A stretch of 64,000 bases of DNA from Onchocerca volvulus. Lineage: Eukaryota; Nematoda; Chromadorea; Rhabditida; Onchocercidae. Location: the NCBI GenBank assembly GCA_000499405.2, contig HG738139.1:5728616-5792615 (forward strand), given 5' to 3'. The position numbers were made by a program, and so were the translations under genes. This document shows, piece after piece, positions 12,454 through 24,193 of the stretch (positions are counted from its first letter, which is position 1; every line of letters starts with the position of its first letter). The notes under the pieces were generated by a model that was not told where the DNA came from, did not search any database, and was given only the letters and a program-made list of their open reading frames with translations.

Positions 12454-13972
12454 AAAAGCTCTCAATCAATTGGGAATGCCATCACCGAATCGATCTGCTA
12501 CTGCTTCATTCCATGTAGAATTGCGTCGCGAACAAAATTCCAACATGACTGATCTTTTGTCATAGTGCAATCAAATATTCCTAAGCTAATGTTTGAGCAA
12601 AAAGACATTTTCGATCAAATTATGCAAACTATCAATAAGGGAGTTGGAGGAATCTTCTTTTTAGATGCTTCAGGAGGAACTGGTCAAACATTCCTAATTA
12701 GATTGATCCTGGCAACAATTCAATCCCAAAATGGCATAGTCTTAGCTCTTGCATTTCCGAAATAGCTGCAACATTGCTACCAGGTGGAAGTACTGTTCAT
12801 TCCGCTTTGAAATTGCCACTGAGCATGTAATTCATTGAAACCCCAGCATGAATATTTCCAAAACATCCGGCATGGGAAAAGTATTGCAAAATGCAAACTT
12901 GCTGTTTGGGACGAATGTACAATGGTGCACAAAAAATCGGTCGAGATTCTTGATCGATCATTGCGAGATTTGCGTGAAAATATCACATCATTTTGGAACT
13001 CATTAATACTGCTTGCAGGAGATTTCAGGCGAACATTATCTGTAATTTCTCGATCGATACCAGCGGACGAAATAAGTGAAATACTGTACTTTTGGCGACA
13101 CGTAAAGATGTTCAAATTATCTACAAATATGCGTATTCAGATACAAAATAATCGATCAGCAGGAATATTCTCACATCAATTGCTGGAAATTGGGAACGGA
13201 AAGGTGCCGGTTATCTGACCACAAGACGAATTTTGTTGCCTCATAACTTCTGCAATTTAGTAACGTCAAAAGAAGAGTTGGTTTAAAAAAATATTTCCTG
13301 ATATTCAAACCATTTATAAGAATCACGACTGGCTGAGTGAACGAGCTATTCTTGTGGTTAAGAACGAAGACATCGACGAACTTAACGATATCATACATTC
13401 TGACATTCAAAGCGAGATAGTCACATATAAGTCCGTCGATACTGTTCTGGAAGCAGATGAAGCGATTCATTATCCAACAGAATTTATGAATTCACTCGAT
13501 CTGCCAGGAATGCCACCGCATGTACTGCAATTGAAAATCTGTGTGCCAATCATCATGTCGCGAAGTATCAACCAGCCAAAACTATGCAACGGCGCGGTTT
13601 GCATTAAAAAAATTAATGTGCAATTTTGTAGAAGCAACGATCTTGACAGGATCTTTCAAAGGTGAAGATGTAATTACTCCTCTCATTCCTATGATTTCAA
13701 TGGATATGCCATTTCAGTTTAAGAGATTGCAATTCCCAATTCGATTGACGTTTGCATTTACCATCAATCTTTAGAATATTGCGATCTAGGGACGGATTGC
13801 TTCTCACATGGACAGTAATATGCTGCATGTTCTAGAGTCGGCAAACCAGACAATCACTATATTCAAATCCCTGTACAGTGTCTGGTTTGCCGACAATCTC
13901 TATATCTACACAGACAATTGAACAACAAAAAATATTGTATACCCATAAATATTGTGAAATTAAACTATTAGA
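12454..13972 (+). pseudogene. Broken Helitron PIF1-like helicase
   Basis: Conceptual reading in shifting frames recovers a Helitron helicase C-terminal region: QLGMPSPNRSAT near 12465, the Walker A region ASGGTGQTFLI (12668-12705, Gln where Lys is expected), LAVWDECTM (Walker B, about 12898), LILLAGDFRR (about 13005), STNMRIQ (about 13120), a LNSLDLPGMPPH-like stretch (about 13490) and the end CFSHGQ...CSRVGKPDN then NLYIYTDN (to about 13915). At least five frameshifts or stops break it, and Walker A Lys is lost, so it cannot encode active enzyme. The Rep (HUH) half is absent here. PIF1 helicases of Helitrons drive rolling-circle transposition. An inverted duplication interrupts its end (13837-13894), and an LTR-like repeat abuts it at 13973. 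Confidence 0.9.
13837..13894. repeat. Perfect 16-bp inverted repeat inside the helicase remnant
   Basis: GTCGGCAAACCAGACA (13837-13852) is followed after 26 bases by its exact reverse complement (13879-13894). The left arm encodes VGKPD of the helicase; the coding sense resumes after the right arm (AATCTCTATATC, NLYIY). A short copy of that resumption (AATCACTATAT) also follows the left arm. The arrangement looks like a local template switch rather than a designed hairpin. Confidence 0.85.
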
Positions 13973-14355
13973 TGTGGGCCAAACTGAAAGATGTCAATAA
14001 CGCCATGACAATAATCGTAAACAAGAAATACTAAAAGTCAAGTGGCGCGACATAGTTTCAAAGGAACGACAAACATGTTTGGCACCAAATCGCTCCAATT
14101 CACAGATAAAGGACAAAGATCGACGCTGCAACAATAACAGTTCGGAGTTCCAAGGATTCCAGTTCAACAGTTCAAAGCGTCACAACAATAGCAATAGTGG
14201 ACAATTCACTTGAATAGTTTCTTCTCTATTATCGAAAACGGATAGAATAATCCAGTGATTAATTTACCTAGATGTTCCCTGATATTCAGTTGTTATGATG
14301 AAAAACTCTTCATCAATCAATAAAGCATTTCTCAACAGCATTCATCTCTGTCACA
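13973..14355 (+). repeat. Solo-LTR-like repeat, copy A
   Basis: Begins TGTGGGCC and ends TCTGTCACA. Flanks TTAGA and TAAGA differ at one base and may be a 5-bp target duplication. Shared with the other four copies: GAAAGATGTC near the start, a block AAGTCAAGTGGCGCGACA, TTCGGAGTTCCAAGGATTCCAG, and an AATAAA signal about 40 bases before the end. It lacks the TATAAAAGG box present in copy B. TGT...ACA ends plus a polyadenylation signal suggest an LTR (BEL/Pao or Gypsy undetermined). Closest in length and content to copy D. Confidence 0.6.
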
Positions 14356-14760
14356 TAAGACACAAATAACCTCCTCACACCTGTTGCTGACCTAGCCTAA
14401 TCACAACAGCAAGATTCAGTCTCCAATCCAACCAAACAACAAATTAAATTTCAAAGTACCAGTTTTTTCCCCTAACACCAAAAATATTTGTTTTCTTTTT
14501 TCTTTTATTCCACGTATCCAGACTGAGCTACAGCAACGCGTGTATAAAAACATACGCGTATTCGAATGCAACGTTCTATCAAAATTTCAAAACAATAGGT
14601 AAGGACTTTCTAATATCTAAGATTTTGAATTAATATAGATAAGACGCGTGCTTAAGAACTTCCGAAGGCTTAAGATTTTAAAAAACGAACAAGTATGGCC
14701 GGCCCCCATAGACTAACTGGATCGGCCACGCGGAGCGTGTGCCGAACCCAGCTAGTTATT
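14356..14760 (-). mobile_element. Helitron-like terminal region, reverse orientation
   Basis: Reverse complement matches 41046-41439 over several blocks: AACCTTCTCACACC, CTCCAATCCAACCAAA, GTACCAGTTTTTT, TGAGCTACAGCAA, TATTCGAATGCAACG, TTCGAAGG-type sequence, and a GGGGGCCGGC block. It contains ATATAGATAAGAC (14635-14650), the reverse of the terminus TCTATAT. GC-rich hairpin GGCCACGC-GGA-GCGTGTGCC at 14724-14743 is followed by AACCCAGCTAG. A hairpin a few bases before CTAG is the usual Helitron 3' end, so this stretch probably contains ends of more than one copy. Confidence 0.6.
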
Positions 14761-15451
14761 AAAAAAATGTGGAATTCAAGTTTTTTATTTGCACAACATT
14801 TGAAACTAGAGTTTTTTATAAAATTCACGACAAATTAAAATTCAGTTTTATCGATAATGAATAGAGAGAGAGAAAAAAAAAGAATACTGAGGATATCTTT
14901 TTCATCAAAATAGAAACTGAAAAGTTTGCTTATGCCAAAGTCGTATTTGTTCTTCAAATAAAAGTCCGGTGCGAGTATTTTGTATCTTTTCATAACAATC
15001 TGAACATATGCGCCTCCTAAAACACATGGGATTATTTGTCATAAATTTCAATGAAAGGAAAAAAGACTTCATATTCTTGTTTGTATCGTACAAATTATTT
15101 GCATAGCTAACTATTGGTAGTTGAATTATCCTGTTGGATGAAAAGTTTCCGGTTATGTATATATTGTTGTTTAATGTTTGTTATGAATAGATCGAAGCGT
15201 AGGAGTGGAGAAAAACTGGTTGTTCGGGAAAATAGAAAAGAATAACGAAAGATATTTGTACATTTGTTATCCGAGAGTTGTCTGGGTTGGACTAGACCGG
15301 TAAATAAAGCTTGAGTAGCTTATAACAAGCACATGAAATTGTTATACATATAATATTGCTTTGGTTCCTTATAATAACAATCATCATTACTGTCAGCACT
15401 ATCCATAATTATCACAGGTTGCGACTATTAACAACCATTCTGAAAATTGAG
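14761..15451. other. Intergenic between repeat block and astacin gene
   Basis: AT-rich with a short GA repeat at about 14862. Short open frames here lack motifs. An upstream in-frame hydrophobic stretch joins the astacin reading frame from 15356, but ATG 15452 gives the better signal peptide. Confidence 0.4.
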
Positions 15452-17511
15452 ATGTATTCCTTATCCAGGCATTTGATACCTGTGGTACCACTCTTAAGAC
15501 TGCCATTGCTATCATTCATCTCAGTGGCATTGGCAAATAAGAATCAATTTTTGAATTCAGTAGATTTTTTTAATGCAAATTTTGTCAATACTAGTGAACC
15601 ACTTCGAATTTCAGGAAACGACCAGCGTTTTCCATCAAAGGTTCGTAAAATTTGGAAATTGTTGAAATGCTATGTACATTACTTATAAATTGTACTTGTG
15701 AAAGATATCAATAAATGAGTAAATGAGAGGTAACTGCCAAGTTTCTTCTTTTCATCTTTACATTTTTTAGAGAAAAAAGCGGGGTTCTGCAGTAATTTTT
15801 GAAAATGATAAATGGCCAAATGGTCGTATTCCATATATTATGTCTTCCGCTTATAGTAAGTTTATCAGTTCTTATCACTATTAATTGATGTGTTAGTTAA
15901 TTAACATAGTACATCATTAAAATTTTTCGAGTTCCTTTTTCGAAATATTGATTTCAATTTCAAATATTGGAGACATCAATCATTCTTATATCTCTTCAGA
16001 AGTTGAGTGTGGAATAAAAGTTTCTACTTTTGTAAGTAGAAAAGTTGAAATTTAAAAATCAAATATGAAATTCGAAATAAAAAAAGAAGAAAAGAATTTA
16101 ATAAACTGGATGATTTCTTATAGCTCTTCATCAGCGTGCAATAATTGCTCGTGCAATGGCTGCTTATGCCGCACGCACATGTATTCGTTTCGTCCCTCGA
16201 CAACTATTTGATACAGATTATATTATTATCTCCAAAACTGACGGGTATAAATATAACTTTGTTCGCACACTTCATCCTTCTTAATATTAATTGCCAGAAA
16301 TTATTCTCAATTTCTATTCGCTAGTCGATTAAGCTAATTAGTACTTGACTGAATTTGGAAAGGTTTGAAGGCTGAAATCGTGAATATGTCTTTTTCTTTT
16401 TAAAACATTCAACGATGGAATATCATTGATAATTCTGATAGATATTTACACTTATCATCCCATTTGCTCTATCATTCGTCAGTTATCAAAAAGTTTATCA
16501 TTTTTTGGATCAATCAAATGAATCTTTGAATTGTAGATGTTTTGCTGATTTTGCTCATGTTGGAGGAGGTCCACAACAAGTATCACTCACTGATGAATGT
16601 CTAAATTATGCAACCGTAATTCATGAATTCATGCACGTGATTGGTTTCATCCATGAGCATCAACGTGATGATCGCGATTATTTCGTTGATATTTTGTGGC
16701 AAAATATTATACCCGGCAAATCTTTCTCTTAATATTATCATTGCCGATATTAACTTTTGACTTCCCTTCTAAATTTTTCATTTTTAATTATTAATTTTCT
16801 TGAACTTTTCAATTAATAATCAGAATTAAACTTGCTGAAATTTTGTTGAACTCTATTTTAATTCTTCTAGTCTTCGTGGATTTCTTGTTTTCATATGGCT
16901 ATTGTGACCTCCCTTAGTTAATAAATTTCTCAAATTCCGTTCAGATGAATCCTTTCACGTAAATAACTGGCGATTAGTGACTCAGCTATCTGATTGAGGG
17001 AGAAAAATACGAAAGTCGCTATCATCATAAGAGGCACTCTCTGCATTAAAGTGAAGAGAAAGCTTACAGTTCAATTTAATCCACGAGATTTTCTTATCTT
17101 TATCAAACAGCTTATATGTTTAACTATTTGATAGCTCAGTTATATATTCAGATGAAAAAACTGAAGTTATCCACTATAATCAAAACGCATGATACATATA
17201 AAAAAATTCAAAATTTCAGAAAATTTACAGAGGTTTCGTTGAATGAAACTGTCTCTTTCCTTTTTTCAGGTGCTCGTACCGACTTCGAAAAGCTTACCTC
17301 ACTAAGACTATCGTATTATGGTGAAAGTTACGATTATTTCTCTATCATGCATTATGAATCAACGGAAGGTAGTCGTAATGGAAAAAATACAATAGAAGCG
17401 AGAATTCAAGCAATTACTCCACTGATGGGTAAAAGTGCTGATTTTTCATTAAGTGATATTAATAAGATTAACAGAGCTTATAAGTGTTACAATTTCCTGT
17501 TGTATGGTTAA
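15452..17511 (+). CDS. Astacin-family (NAS) metalloprotease
   Basis: Five exons: 15452-15640, 15771-15855, 16124-16244, 16537-16715, 17270-17511, giving 271 residues. A hydrophobic signal region ([16 protein letters not shown]) is followed by a short propeptide and the basic cleavage site RKKRGS. The catalytic domain follows: [27 protein letters not shown], the zinc site [19 protein letters not shown] (three His ligands, catalytic Glu) and the Met-turn SIMHYEST. It ends soon after the catalytic domain, with no EGF, CUB or ShK domain. Astacins are secreted zinc endopeptidases; nematode NAS proteins act in hatching, moulting and cuticle or mucus digestion. The intron after 16715 starts with GC, not GT; only this junction keeps the frame (IIP-G-ARTDF), so it is a GC-AG intron. 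Confidence 0.92.
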
Positions 17512-17909
17512 GGGAATATGAGATTTTTTCTTCATTACTTGGATAAATAGAAATCGGCAAGGAATTTCCCATTATTGTTAGAATTAAAAGTAATTTATGA
17601 ATAAACCAAGAACGCTTTTACTCCTTATTCTCGAAATTTCGAATCATCTACAAAAGCAGGACAAAAAAGGACACAAAAAAATCTATTTTTATTCAGTTTT
17701 TTTTTTCCTTCCACAAAAAGATTGTTTTTATTCAGTTTGATTCATTTCAATATCTGATTCAAATAAGACAGTAATTCATCTTAAAGAAAGAAAAGAAAAA
17801 CAATGAATGTTAGCAAAGAAAATCATTTAATAAATGTAGTTTCATAACAATGGAAATTATGGAAGCGTAAATATCAAATAATCACAGTACTATATCAGTC
17901 ATAAATAAA
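17512..17909. other. Convergent intergenic, astacin and VPS29
   Basis: About 400 bases hold the 3' ends of two convergent genes. Nothing else is seen. Confidence 0.6.
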
Positions 17910-19046
17910 TTATCCATCAGTCGTAGGCTTCGAAAACTGAACACGTTCCACTTTTACTTGATCGTCGATTAATCGATAAAGATATGTAATTAGCGTTCCT
18001 ACTTGCACATCCAGTAATGCAAATGATGGTATGACATCACTGAAGCATTAACTTTCTTAAATCTTGAACGATTAAACAAAGACTGACTATTGTACATTTA
18101 AGCCATATTATATTTGTTGCACATCAAACTATCAAATACTACCTTTGTATGGCTGAAAAAGCTCCAGTTGCAGAACCAGGATTCACATAAAATCGTCCTT
18201 CATGTTGAAAAGTTTGACATTCATGCGTATGTCCAGTTATGAGAACATCTACATCCATTTGTCGTGCTAACATTTCTAATCTCTAAAAATGATGTTTACT
18301 TCCAAAAAATGACTAGTGCCTCTCGCTTTTCCAGATATTATGGAAAAATAAAACAAAAATATGTAAGAAAAAATTACCTTCTTGTCGCCCCACGGTACAA
18401 TTTGATGACCATGACACAAACCAATTCTGAACTGTCCAACTGTAATAACTTTAGTATCTGGGTAATTCACTAAAATATCATCGAAATCACCACGAGTCTG
18501 AAATAATGTTATTCGATTAAGGAATTTTTATATTCCAACCCATATATTGGATCTGACAAACACTTAATAGAGAATCTCATTATTTCTGGCTAATAATACA
18601 GGTTCACACCGGAAATGACCAACTGCTTAACAGATAACTTTGCTTTTAATTTCGACTATGATTTTCCCAATGTCAGTAAGGAAGTGAATAAATACGAGAA
18701 GAAAGGTTCCCAAATCAAAAAAAAAATTAATTTCAAAAAACATTGAAATAGTCGACTAAAGTCTGAAACTCACTACATGTACATCAGATGCCAGAGATTT
18801 CAGGTAATCGAATGTTTCACGTGTGCACAAGTTACCGGTACATAAAACATGTTGCATTTTGTTTGGTACCAATAATTTACGAAATTTCGCTGGTATATTA
18901 TGATTTCGATGCGGTATATGAAAATCACCGATAACAAGAACCAACTAAAAAAGTAAATACTATAGGTCGACTTTGGTTCTGAAGAAAATATAAAGTCAGT
19001 TGAAGGAAGTATGAAATATGTAATTAGGAATAAGTAAACAAACCAT
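17910..19046 (-). CDS. VPS29: Retromer subunit VPS29
   Basis: Exons on the minus strand: 19046-19044, 18944-18774, 18497-18378, 18282-18143, 18039-17910, giving 187 residues (human 182). The fold is a metallophosphoesterase-like sandwich: [67 protein letters not shown] and [15 protein letters not shown]29 is known to be catalytically inert in retromer and to bind VPS35 and, through a conserved patch, TBC1D5 and VARP, for endosome-to-Golgi recycling. The first coding exon contributes only the ATG; the next exon begins with TTG (Leu2), matching the family start MLVLV. It is divergent from the distant H3.3 gene. Confidence 0.95.
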
Positions 19047-22000
19047 AATTCGGATCGAAACTGAAGTAATTCCAAATGACGAAATCCAGTTTTTTATAGC
19101 CTCATCAACTTTTCAATATCGTAAGTTAAGCGTTCCATCAGGAAATGACAAAATTCCAATCTTGAAATCCTAAAATTGATTTCTGTAAGAAAAAAATCTC
19201 TTAACGTGATAGCATAGTTTTTCTCTTGAAAGAAAAGTATGATGAACCACATGAACCGTTCAATTCGTCCACAATTTTTTTCATATCAGCAGACCTATCG
19301 TATTCAAGTTATTTGTGGCAAAAACCAGGCAAAGAAGAGCAACTCCATGGAATAATCATCAATATTTTATCAATTTCTAGCTATGCCAGTATTTGTGTCG
19401 ATCATGCCAAACGAAGAACATCTTTTGCATAGCAAACTTCGACACCTATTTTGCATTCTTCTGGTCATATAATGGGTAATGATCTAAGTTCACCTTCTCC
19501 GATTTACTTTTAATTCCATCTATTGGATAAGGATTTCAGAGAATAGAGTTTAATTCCAAATCTAATGGATAAAGGAGAATAGAGTTGATGGTCTAAATAA
19601 TTGCTCCTAAATTATTTCCTTGCAGATTTTTTTAGATTTCCCAAAGTTTTTGCTCTAACATTCATTCACACTGCTCATAAGGACATTCTATACCTAAATC
19701 TTCCGGTAACGTGTCTTAGGTCCAATACTAAAATAGTTCATACTTGGCTTATCCGGCACATTTCTCTAATTCGTATTACTTTCCGGGTTTTCATATCCAA
19801 AAACTGTGAACGTGATCGTTATCAGTGCATATGTGACCCAATCACTTCTATTACTCCCTTCAAAAATCTTTCCATCCTGGCATCCTCAAATACCCCCGTT
19901 ATCACTTTTTCCAAGCATTTCACCGAAAACTTGGATTGTTATAAACACAAATTAAATTTGCATGCAGGAGCTGCAAGGAGGATGCCAAACATTCAAAGAA
20001 ATATTATATGCAGAAGAGTAAATAGAAAAAGGAATAGTTCTAGAGTGGCAGGATGTGAGAGTGATTGTTGACAAATATCATAGATGAGAGGATGCACAAG
20101 ATGTCATATCATGTTAGAAGTGCTGGAAGTGAGAGGTTAGAGTGGAGGATAACCGATTATCTAGGGGTCAAAGGTTAGGCGGTAGTGTTGATGGGATATC
20201 TGTGTATTACATAGTCGAGATATTATGGCTTTTGAGTTATGAATCGAAGGGTCAGATGAGTCAAAGGTCAGATTTTTCGGATGGATTATGCATAACAGGT
20301 GGAGAAGTGAATTCAGATTACCGTAACTATATGATGGGGTACCTTTTGGATCTCTTTTTGCTTTCTTTAACTTTTACATTCTCTAACCAATCTTTTTCCA
20401 TTTGTAGCTTTTCTCTTCCTGTATGACTCCCTACGTACTGTAAGTACCATAATTACACGCACGTGACCTATTTTTGGCCAACGTATTGCCATGAATGCGA
20501 ATATCATGTGGTTATGTGGTTGATTACGTTGTTGCTTGATCGTATCAGATGATAAAAATTTATTATTAACAGGAAGTGATTATTTGTCACGTCGAGAAAC
20601 GTTTATAACGTGTATAGTACGCTGTAGTCATGTGCACAGCGCAGGATGCACTTCCTTTATATTTTTATACAAGATGGGTGGTTGTGCTACTTCAGTGATG
20701 CAGTAGTGCAGGGTCCATTGTTTGTCATAGCAATTCGCACGTCCCACGTTTGCTACGAGATGATGGGCAGAGAAAGATAAACAGCGCTCGCTCGCGACTG
20801 ACTCGTTGCGTCATGGCAAGGGGAGTGGTTGAAATAGGTGACGTGCTGTCACGTGGATTAGTATTCTCAATCTCCGTGACATCGTAATATTGACTAGGAC
20901 TCGAGACTGTAATGACTGAAGGGGGTGGATGGGATATCACGAGCAAACAATTTCGACACAGTTCCCGCGGTACCGCGGTGTCGAAGGAATTGGGAATTGG
21001 AATTGGCGTTGATGGCTCCTTCTTCCATAGCGCGGTGAAATATTATGCGTTGTGGTACTCACCAATGTCCTGTCCGTGTCATTCTCTCCTCTATTCTGGT
21101 CGTCCCCCATTAATTCAACAACTAGGCAATCAATACATCACTGAGTATCAACCAATTTTCCGTCCTGAGTGTCAGCCGAAGTTCGTTCTTCTTCATCGTA
21201 AGCTACGGCTCCGCGTATCGCGAGATTCTTTTCGATTTTGTGATTCTTGCGTCTGGTTATGGTGATTCCTGTTGTTGCTGTTATTTTCCTGTTCGAGTTT
21301 TAACCTAATTTTGCAAGTTTTCTTTAAGATTCCTCGAAATTACGCATTATATGATTTTTGCAGTGCATTCGTTGATAAATGCATAACTTATTTGCGAGAA
21401 TTGTTGTCAATTTTCATCCAAATTTAACAACTTTTATTTCGAACTCCATTTTTTAATTATGATCAGAGTATTACTGGTCATTCGTTCTTCCCTAGGCTTT
21501 ATTTTCTTGGCATTTTACTTTCATATAAAGGTACACCCTACTTGCATCCCAGAAAATACCCCCTGAAGGTCTTCAGCGGAGGTAGTTATAGAGTCAGTGA
21601 GAAGCGTCAGAAATGCGCGCAGTAAAAGAGGATTAGACGATGATACAGAGTGGAAGTGTATGTGGAAGGACAGAAACTATGCGAGAGAGTGTGCTTTTGC
21701 TATTATGAGAGTATCCTGTTGACCATTAATTTAAGGATGTAGAAAAATAAAGAGGTGCTTATAATTTAACTTTTAATTTTGAAGAGTAGATGGGAAACTT
21801 TGTATTTTTTCTTCATTAATTCATTTGTCTGAACTGAATTAAGCGAGTGAATGAAATAGATACTAGTGCTCATGCACTGTTAGGGAAATATTGAAATGAG
21901 AGATTGAAGATAAGGCGTGATCGGCTATACTTTGTTTTATGTTTGATTCACACTTTTTTTTTTTCTTTTGTTTTTCTATGAGAGAAAAATAACGAAGGAT

Positions 22001-22260
22001 GCGATGTTTTGAATTGTGAACGAGGAACTGCTATAGGGTCGATTGTCGTAGCTTAATTGGTCTGAAGATAACTGAGGTGTTCTGCTTGGATTAAGTTGCT
22101 TCCCTTCAGAAGCATTCGTTATTAGAATTTGATTTGGCTTTTGCGATACAACAAATTACTTAGCTAAGAATATGTCGTGTAAGTAAATGATTGCTGTTCA
22201 AATGTATATTCTCGAACCATTTCTTTTTATCTTTGCTCATAAAGTCACTTGTTTCTGAGT
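19047..22260. other. Long intergenic region upstream of H3.3 and VPS29
   Basis: The longest open frame in the window (about 19601-20071, plus) has no ATG at its start and no recognisable domain. Both strands show broken coding-like patches, so an eroded element is possible. About 20580-21270 is clearly richer in G+C and CpG than its surroundings, with CACGTG at about 20849 and the palindrome listed separately; it could be promoter or enhancer DNA. The rest is featureless. Confidence 0.5.
20952..20985. repeat. Nested palindrome in GC-rich segment
   Basis: A perfect 14-bp palindrome CCGCGGTACCGCGG (20965-20978) is enclosed by arms TTCGACA (20952-20958) and TGTCGAA (20979-20985), with six unpaired bases on the left. 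It stands out in an AT-rich genome. Function unknown; a dimeric protein-binding site is one option. Confidence 0.8.
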
Positions 22261-22787
22261 TGTTCTCAGTATCGGCGAAAGTCGAAAGATGTCAAAAGCG
22301 CCACGTCAATTATTATTAACGTGAAGTACTAAAGGTCAAGTGACGCGACAACAAATATGACAACAAATATGAAAAGGGACAACAAATATGTGTACTACAA
22401 AAAATCGTAGAAAACAAAATGAGGCGAACAATTATGAGATGACACGCTGTAGATCAGGTAAGGGCGAGGAGCCCCGAAAGGATATAAAAGGTCAGGATTT
22501 GGAACTGAAGTCAGTTCAAGTTTGGGGTCTTCTATATTGACGCAACACAACTGATATTTAAATTCAGTTCGCTTCAAACTCCAGTTTGGAGCAACAGTTG
22601 GAGTTCGAAGCAACACAACAAATTGACAATCAGAGAGCAGTATTCATCTCGCTCGTAGAGCGACAAACGAAAGAATCATGTGACCAGTTTGCTTGGATAT
22701 TCTCTGATAATTATTTGTAACGAAGAATCACTGATCTGGCATTCATTTAAAACCTTTCTTCAGTTAGGGTTCGTCTTTGTCATCACA
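22261..22787 (+). repeat. Solo-LTR-like repeat, copy B
   Basis: Begins TGTTCTCAG and ends GTCATCACA. It carries TCGAAAGATGTCAAAAGCGCC, CTAAAGGTCAAGTGACGCGACA, then CCGAAAGGATATAAAAGGTCAGGATTT (TATA box at 22482-22490), then CTTTCTTC...TTCGTCTTTGTCA near the end. The same blocks appear in copies C and E (and A and D for the first part). No internal retroelement genes flank it. A solo LTR is the best reading. An internal tract of repeated ACAACAAATATG (22345-22390) is peculiar to this copy. Confidence 0.6.
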
Positions 22788-23198
22788 TCACTCATAAAAA
22801 AATGGATGGATATAAAATAACTCTCTGAACCTGCAGCTATGCTTCAAGTCATCATTCTAATGCGTTGCTTGTTTTGTTTTTGGTCGACAGAACGATTTCG
22901 ATGATTTTGTGTCGCATATTTATCGAGAAACATTTTTAACCATTGTATTGCTGTGTTTAGAATTTCATTTATTTGTTCAATATGCAATAGTAATTTAAAG
23001 GGTTTTTCTTGAGGATTCTATCAGACTGCCAAAACAATTCTTTTGTTTTTTACTTCGTAAAATTCTATGTAAAATAATGCTTGTCTTCTCGTTATTTGGC
23101 ATGACGTATTGTTTTCAGTTTGTACGGAGTTTTTTTCAGCATCAGTCGCTAATTCGTCCTTCGATTCTTCCTTGGATTTTTGCTAATTATCGTCTACA
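22788..23198. other. Proximal upstream region of H3.3
   Basis: AT-rich with T-runs. An open frame on the plus strand overlaps the H3.3 start in another frame and is not supported. No clear TATA box; a 5' UTR start cannot be placed. Confidence 0.4.

Positions 23199-24193
<995 letters not shown>

Noticed and set aside
19601..20071. 156-codon plus-strand open frame, the longest in the window
   Set aside because: It begins at TTG, has no ATG near its start, no recognisable domain, and codon use unlike the real genes nearby. Kept only as a remark in the intergenic entry.
20912..21265. 117-codon plus-strand ORF in the GC-rich segment
   Set aside because: GC-rich DNA has fewer stops, so open length is weak evidence. 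No domain or splice signals support it, and it runs through the palindrome.
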